This document shows positions 5,540 to 9,120 of a stretch of DNA of 9,120 nt, one piece after another. Numbering within the stretch: the first letter of the stretch is position 1; every line of letters begins with the position of its first letter. Source of the DNA: an uncultured Gemmatimonadota bacterium. GTDB taxonomy: Bacteria; Gemmatimonadota; Gemmatimonadetes; Gemmatimonadales; Gemmatimonadaceae. The position numbers and the translations under genes were made by a program. Under the pieces are notes generated by a model. The model was not told where the DNA came from. It worked only from the letters and a program-made list of their open reading frames with translations, and did no database searches. The stretch lies in the NCBI GenBank assembly GCA_946478895.1, contig CAMLDY010000101.1, positions 1-9,120 on the forward strand. The letters run 5' to 3'.

Positions 5540-7518
5540 TATCGCTTACCCGCTGAAGGAGCCATTCGGCCCGGAGCGCCGGCGATCTCACCGGTGTCTC
5601 CGTTCACGCCGCCGAATTGCAACGTATAGAGTCGCGAGTAGGCGCCACGCTGCGCCAGCAGCTCGGCGTGCGTTCCCTGCTCGACGATCTCACCACGATC
5701 GAGAACCAGAATCCTGTCGGCGTGCGTGACCGTCGAAAGCCTGTGCGCGATCACGAACACCGTCCTCCCCTGCAACAGCCTGTCGACAGCTTCCTGAACG
5801 AGTCGCTCGGACTCGGTGTCCAGGGCCGAAGTAGCTTCATCGAGAATGAGGATAGGCGGGTCACTGAGCAAGGCCCGTGCAATCGCCAATCGCTGCCGCT
5901 GACCTCCGGATAAACGGGTGCCGCGCTCGCCGAGCAGCGTATCGTAGCCACTCGGCAGCTCCATGATGAAGTCGTGGGCGTTGGCGGCGCGCGCGGCCGC
6001 CTCGATCTGTGCCTGGGAGTGGCCGGTCGAGCCGTAGGCGATGTTGTTTCGTACGCTGTCGTGAAACAGCACCGTTTCCTGACTGACGATGCCGGTGAGC
6101 TTGCGCAGCGCAGGCAGCTTGATCTCGCGGGTGTCGATGCCGTCGAGCGTGATGCGACCTTCGCGCGGCTCGTAGAACCGCGGGATGAGATCGACGAGAG
6201 TACTCTTGCCCGATCCACTCGGCCCGACCAGCGCGATTACTTCACCTTTCCGCGCGACGAGGTTGATGCCGGTGAGCACCGGTGCTTCGCCGTAGGCGAA
6301 TGTGACGTTCTCGAATCTCAGCTCGTGCTCGAAGAGCGCGTTGTCGCGGGTACCGCGGTCGCGCTGGAACTCGGCCGGCGAGTCGAGAATCTCGAACAGC
6401 CGCTCCGCCGACGCGAGGGACGACTGTGCGGTGGTGCGCATCTGGGACAGCTGCTTCAAGGGCTGGAGGAGTCGCAGCACAAGAGTGAGAAACGCGAGCA
6501 GCGTCGCACCCGTCATGGTACCGTCGCGGAGCACCTGCCATGCGCCGATCCATAGCACCAGCACGGCGATCACGGTGCCGATGATCTCGGTGATTGGCGG
6601 GGCCAGCAACGCGAGACGCGTCAACCGCAGACTGCTGCGCGCGTACTTGTTGCTGCCCTCGGAGAATCTCGCTTCCTCGAACACCTCGGTGCCCGACGCT
6701 TTCACGAGGCGGATGCCGGCGATGGTCTCCTGCAGGACGCTCGTCATCTCGCCGTGGACGTTGCCGCGCCGGAGATTGCCGCGGCGCAGCTTCCTCAGCA
6801 TCGGCTGGAGCGAGACGATGAGCAGCGGCAGGATGATCAGCGCGACGAGCGACAGCCGCCACGAGATGCTGAACAGGATGGCAATGTAGACGATCACCAG
6901 CGATGCGCTCTGGAGCGACTGGGTCACGATCTGGGTGAGAATCAGGCGCGTCTCGAAGGTGTCGTTGATCACCCGCGACAGGATCTGGCCCGCCTTCATC
7001 TGGGTGAAGTAGCCGAGCGGGAGATGCGCGAGGTGGCGATAGACGGAGTTGCGCAGATCGCGCGTCACGTACTCCTGGAGCGTCGCGCCGAATTGTCCCG
7101 CGACCCAGACCAGGAGGTTCTTGAGCAGTACGGACGCGAGCACGAGCAGGATGACATTGCGCAGCGAGCTCATCTCGTTGCCGGGCACGATCTGCGAGCC
7201 GACGGTCGCGTTGAGGAGCTTGGACACCCAGCCCGACTTGAGCGCTGTCGCGGGCTGGTGAAAGAGGATGTTGAGGAACGGAATCAGCAGCGCGATCGCG
7301 AACCCATCGAGCATCGCCGCGACGAGGTTGCAGACGATGGTGATCGCCATCCGCCAGGCGTGCGGCCGGAGGTAGGGAATGAGGCGCCTATAGACCGGCG
7401 TATGGCGGGAAGCGGGAGGCGGGAGGCGGGAAGCGCCTGCGTCAGGCAAGACGACCTCGCCGACCCGTTTGCGGTCCTCAGTACCCGCCTCCCGCTTCCC
7501 GCTTCCCGCTTCCCTCAC
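5539..7518 (-). CDS. msbA: MsbA-like lipid A/glycolipid ABC exporter (fused TMD-NBD)
   Basis: Up to 659-residue half-transporter that would dimerise in the inner membrane and flip a lipid-linked product using ATP. An elbow helix (YRRLIPYLRPHAWRM, 43-57) precedes six predicted membrane helices at about 57-82, 120-141, 198-235 (two) and 304-350 (two). The ATPase domain has Walker A GPSGSGKST (432-440, K438), Q-loop Q480, signature LSGGQ (536-540), Walker B ILILDE (556-561, E561) and H-loop H592. The protein is longer than E. coli MsbA (582 residues) at both ends. The first ~40 residues are encoded by a GCGGGAR inverted repeat and look non-native. Possible starts are GTG 7518 (one base past the porX stop, no Shine-Dalgarno), TTG 7449 (codon 24, GAGG five bases upstream) and ATG 7350 (codon 57, would lose the elbow helix). 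The MsbA role is inferred from the neighbouring LPS genes; other exporters of this family have similar motifs. Confidence 0.88.
   Translation of the reverse strand: MREAGSGKREAGTEDRKRVGEVVLPDAGASRLPPPASRHTPVYRRLIPYLRPHAWRMAITIVCNLVAAMLDGFAIALLIPFLNILFHQPATALKSGWVSKLLNATVGSQIVPGNEMSSLRNVILLVLASVLLKNLLVWVAGQFGATLQEYVTRDLRNSVYRHLAHLPLGYFTQMKAGQILSRVINDTFETRLILTQIVTQSLQSASLVIVYIAILFSISWRLSLVALIILPLLIVSLQPMLRKLRRGNLRRGNVHGEMTSVLQETIAGIRLVKASGTEVFEEARFSEGSNKYARSSLRLTRLALLAPPITEIIGTVIAVLVLWIGAWQVLRDGTMTGATLLAFLTLVLRLLQPLKQLSQMRTTAQSSLASAERLFEILDSPAEFQRDRGTRDNALFEHELRFENVTFAYGEAPVLTGINLVARKGEVIALVGPSGSGKSTLVDLIPRFYEPREGRITLDGIDTREIKLPALRKLTGIVSQETVLFHDSVRNNIAYGSTGHSQAQIEAAARAANAHDFIMELPSGYDTLLGERGTRLSGGQRQRLAIARALLSDPPILILDEATSALDTESERLVQEAVDRLLQGRTVFVIAHRLSTVTHADRILVLDRGEIVEQGTHAELLAQRGAYSRLYTLQFGGVNGDTGEIAGAPGRMAPSAGKR
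7405..7514. repeat. Inverted repeat built of GCGGGAR heptads at the porX/msbA junction
   Basis: The left arm (7405-7435) is four tandem 7-bp units GCGGGAA/GCGGGAG plus GCG. The right arm (7484-7514) is the same heptad in inverted orientation, four units plus three bases. Taking 7407-7435 against the right arm, 26 of 29 positions pair and the three differences are A/G transitions. The 48-nt loop (7436-7483) contains a small CCTG-CGT-CAGG hairpin (7436-7446). The right arm ends five bases before the porX stop codon. The whole element is read through by the exporter frame, giving REAGSGKREAG (residues 2-12) and SRLPPPASRH (30-39), low-complexity peptide unlike a normal exporter N-terminus. It looks like an intergenic repeat that has been captured by an adjacent reading frame. 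Confidence 0.85.
7455..7458 (-). promoter_or_regulatory. Possible Shine-Dalgarno for an internal TTG start of the exporter
   Basis: GAGG on the minus strand lies five bases upstream of TTG at 7449-7447, codon 24 of the longest exporter frame, inside the loop of the heptad inverted repeat. It is the best-spaced purine-rich site among the candidate starts, and would give a protein of 636 residues. A four-base match is weak in high-GC DNA, so this is only a candidate. Confidence 0.3.
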
Positions 7519-9099
7519 CTACCGTCTTGGCGTCAGGAGCGCCAACGGCAGAATCACTTCCTCCGGCGTAACTCCGCCGTGCAGGAACGATCCACGGTAC
7601 CGGCTCTGGTACTCGCGCAGCTTGGTCGGATAGACGAAGAAGCAGTCGTTGGTGGCGAGCAGAGTGTTGCCGCCGGCGCCGCGCCGCGGCAGCCGCAACA
7701 TGTCTTCGTTCGGGAACAGCAGCGCCTGATCGGGCCGCTCCGAGCGTAGGTCTTCGCCGAATTTGTAGCGCAGATTCGCGCTGGCGTCGCGCTTCGCGTA
7801 CACCGTCGCCGGGGTGTTGCAATGGATCGACCCGTGATCCGTAGTCAGCAGCACCGAGATCTTCCGCCGCGACGCTTCCTTGAGCACGCTGAACAGCGCC
7901 GAGCGCTGGAACCACTGTCTCGTGATTTGACGCAGCGCGATCTCGTCGCGCGCGACCTCGTAAAGGATCTGCGATTCGCTGCGGCCGTGCGTTAGAAGGT
8001 CGACGAAGTTGAAGACGAAGGCGCTGACGCCCTCCGGTCCGATCGCGGTGCCGAGGTGTCGTTCCAGCTCGTCGGAGTTGGCGGCGGTCGAGATCTTCTG
8101 GTAGCGCACCGGCGTCTTCCCGCACAGCTCCTCGAGATGCGCTTCCAGAAGCTCGCGCTCGTGGGCGTTGAGGGATTCGTCCTCGCGGTCGGCGTTGCCC
8201 CACCAGTCGGGCAGCCGCGCCGCGATCTCGCCCGGAAACAGTCCGCTGAACAACGAATTGCGAGAGTATGGCGTCGCGGTCGGTAGCACCGCGAAGTAGT
8301 GGGTCGTCTCGACATCGAAGAACGGAGCGAGCAGCGGCTCGAGCACGCGCCACTGATCGAGCCGCAGACAATCGACGACGATGAACACCGCCGCCTTGTC
8401 CCGTTCCAGAATCGGCAGCAGGAACTCGCCGACGACGTCGATCGACAGCGGCGGGCGGTTGCCCTCCAGATTTCGCAGCCACTCCGGATAATTGTCCTTG
8501 ATGTAGGTCGCGAACTCCCGGTGCATGTCGGGATACAGTCCCTGCAGCGACTCGTACAATCCCATCTCGCCGGCCGTGGCCAGATCGACGTCCCAGCGCA
8601 TCAGCTCGTCGTAGCGGTCGATCCAGGCCCGCCAGTCGAGATTGCGGTCCCGCTCCAGCTCGATCGCGCGGAATCTTTCGACGAAGCTGCGCGCAATCGC
8701 CTGCTGCCGGATGCGCGGGCCTTCCAGAATCCGCGTCACCACGGTCAGCACCTGCCGCGGATTGATCGGCTTGACCAGATAGTCGCGCACATTCACGCCG
8801 ATCGCTTCCTTGAGCGTCGAGTCTTCCTCGCTCTTGGTCACCATCACCACCGGCAGGGTGGGCGCGATCTCACGCACGTCGCGATAGACCTCGAGCCCGC
8901 GCTTGCCCGGCATCTGCTCGTCGAGCAGCAGGATGTCGAACGGCCGGCGTCTCAAAAGCTCCACCGCGTCGTCGGCGTTGGACGCCCACTCTACGGTATA
9001 GCCCTTGGAGCGAAGGAAAATGCGGTGAGGCTCGAGGAGCTCACCCTCATCGTCCACCCAGAGTATCGATTTTGGGGGGTTAAGGACCGGCGCGGCCAT
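7519..9099 (-). CDS. porX: PorX-like bifunctional response regulator/PglZ phosphodiesterase
   Basis: 526-residue two-domain protein. Residues ~11-127 are a complete receiver: acidic pair D16/D17 (ILWVDDE), phosphoacceptor D60 (DILLLDEQMPG), T88 (VMVTKS) and K110 (VKP). After a helical linker (~128-230), an alkaline-phosphatase-superfamily PglZ domain keeps its likely metal and catalytic residues: D243 (VVDCLRLDQW), threonines T274/T276 in LPTATPYSRN, D367 and H371 (FVDLLTHGRSE), D421-H422 (TTDHGSIH) and H507 (FLHGGVTPEE). This is the architecture and length of PorX, which in Bacteroidota partners with PorY/SigP in type IX secretion control and whose PglZ domain cleaves oligonucleotides. There is no DNA-binding output domain. 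The ATG at 9099 gives the normal short lead before the receiver; only 21 bases lie upstream, so no promoter can be judged. It is the first gene in the visible operon. The T9SS role is inferred by homology only. Confidence 0.92.
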   Translation of the reverse strand: MAAPVLNPPKSILWVDDEGELLEPHRIFLRSKGYTVEWASNADDAVELLRRRPFDILLLDEQMPGKRGLEVYRDVREIAPTLPVVMVTKSEEDSTLKEAIGVNVRDYLVKPINPRQVLTVVTRILEGPRIRQQAIARSFVERFRAIELERDRNLDWRAWIDRYDELMRWDVDLATAGEMGLYESLQGLYPDMHREFATYIKDNYPEWLRNLEGNRPPLSIDVVGEFLLPILERDKAAVFIVVDCLRLDQWRVLEPLLAPFFDVETTHYFAVLPTATPYSRNSLFSGLFPGEIAARLPDWWGNADREDESLNAHERELLEAHLEELCGKTPVRYQKISTAANSDELERHLGTAIGPEGVSAFVFNFVDLLTHGRSESQILYEVARDEIALRQITRQWFQRSALFSVLKEASRRKISVLLTTDHGSIHCNTPATVYAKRDASANLRYKFGEDLRSERPDQALLFPNEDMLRLPRRGAGGNTLLATNDCFFVYPTKLREYQSRYRGSFLHGGVTPEEVILPLALLTPRR

Positions 9100-9120
9100 A
9101 TGGCGGAATGTAGCCGCGGG

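Larger units (their letters stand above)
524..9099 (-). other. Seven-gene envelope-glycolipid operon
   Basis: Seven consecutive minus-strand genes (PorX-like, ABC exporter, GT4, GT2, CgeB-like GT, GT4, acyltransferase) have no gap larger than 3 bp. Junctions are: stop and start abutting at 7519/7518; TAGTG at 5541-5537; GTGA at 4388-4385; TTGA at 3621-3618; a 3-bp gap at 2656-2658; ATGA at 1471-1468. Such overlaps usually mean one transcript with translational coupling, and the gene content is coherent for making and exporting a lipid-anchored oligosaccharide. I found no internal promoter or terminator. The 5' end of the transcript may lie beyond the right edge. Confidence 0.75.

Noticed and set aside
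7405..7514. Heptad repeats as a CRISPR array or variable-number contingency locus
   Set aside because: Units are only 7 bp, contiguous and inverted around a 48-nt loop, with no spacer-repeat pattern. The 7-bp unit could shift frame if copy number changed, but nothing here shows such variation.
6754..7749. A 331-codon plus-strand frame spanning the exporter 5' region and porX 3' end
   Set aside because: It crosses two recognised genes and the heptad repeat, and its translation is charged low-complexity sequence without domains.
7478..8482. A 334-codon minus-strand frame within porX
   Set aside because: It is out of frame with the PglZ domain, whose catalytic residues are intact in the chosen frame; the alternative is arginine/alanine-rich shadow sequence.
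7519..9099. PglZ domain as evidence of a BREX or other phage-defence island
   Set aside because: The protein has an N-terminal receiver domain as in PorX, and no BREX methyltransferase, BrxC or BrxL-like gene is nearby; the neighbours are envelope genes.

Overview
The window is a compact, high-GC (low-to-mid 60s percent by eye) stretch in which every gene I can support lies on the minus strand, so it reads from right to left. The organism is a diderm (Gram-negative) bacterium, because it carries a lipid A-type late acyltransferase, an MsbA-like exporter and LPS-type glycosyltransferases. The first gene encodes a PorX-type protein (receiver plus PglZ domain), a family associated mainly with the Bacteroidota/FCB superphylum. 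PorX combined with high GC makes Gemmatimonadota, or a related high-GC FCB lineage, my best guess. This is inference, not proof.

Layout in transcription order: (1) 9099-7519, PorX-like response regulator/phosphodiesterase. (2) 7518-5539, MsbA-like ABC exporter. (3) 5539-4385, GT4 glycosyltransferase with a diverged catalytic motif. (4) 4388-3618, GT2 glycosyltransferase of the LPS-core WaaE/KdtX type. (5) 3621-2659, CgeB-like glycosyltransferase. (6) 2655-1468, canonical GT4 glycosyltransferase. (7) 1471-524, LpxL/HtrB-like acyltransferase. These seven genes are separated by at most 3 bp or overlap by 1-4 bp (TAGTG, GTGA, TTGA, ATGA junctions), so they look like one translationally coupled operon. 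A 182-bp intergenic region follows, then the N-terminal part of a DppC/OppC-type permease that runs off the left edge.

The operon reads as an envelope-glycolipid module. Three or four sugar transferases and an acyltransferase build a lipooligosaccharide on the cytoplasmic face, and the ABC exporter flips it. The PorX-like protein may tie the module to a signalling circuit. In Bacteroidota, PorX controls type IX secretion, whose cargo can be anchored to a special LPS, so this linkage is suggestive.

Two non-coding structures stand out. A 157-bp imperfect palindrome (356-512), with perfect 16-bp ends, fills most of the gap before the permease gene. A second inverted repeat (7405-7514), made of GCGGGAR heptads with G-quadruplex potential in both arms, sits exactly at the porX/msbA junction. 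It appears to have been absorbed into the 5' end of the exporter reading frame, leaving the true exporter start uncertain. I saw no tRNA, rRNA, CRISPR array or transposase gene.
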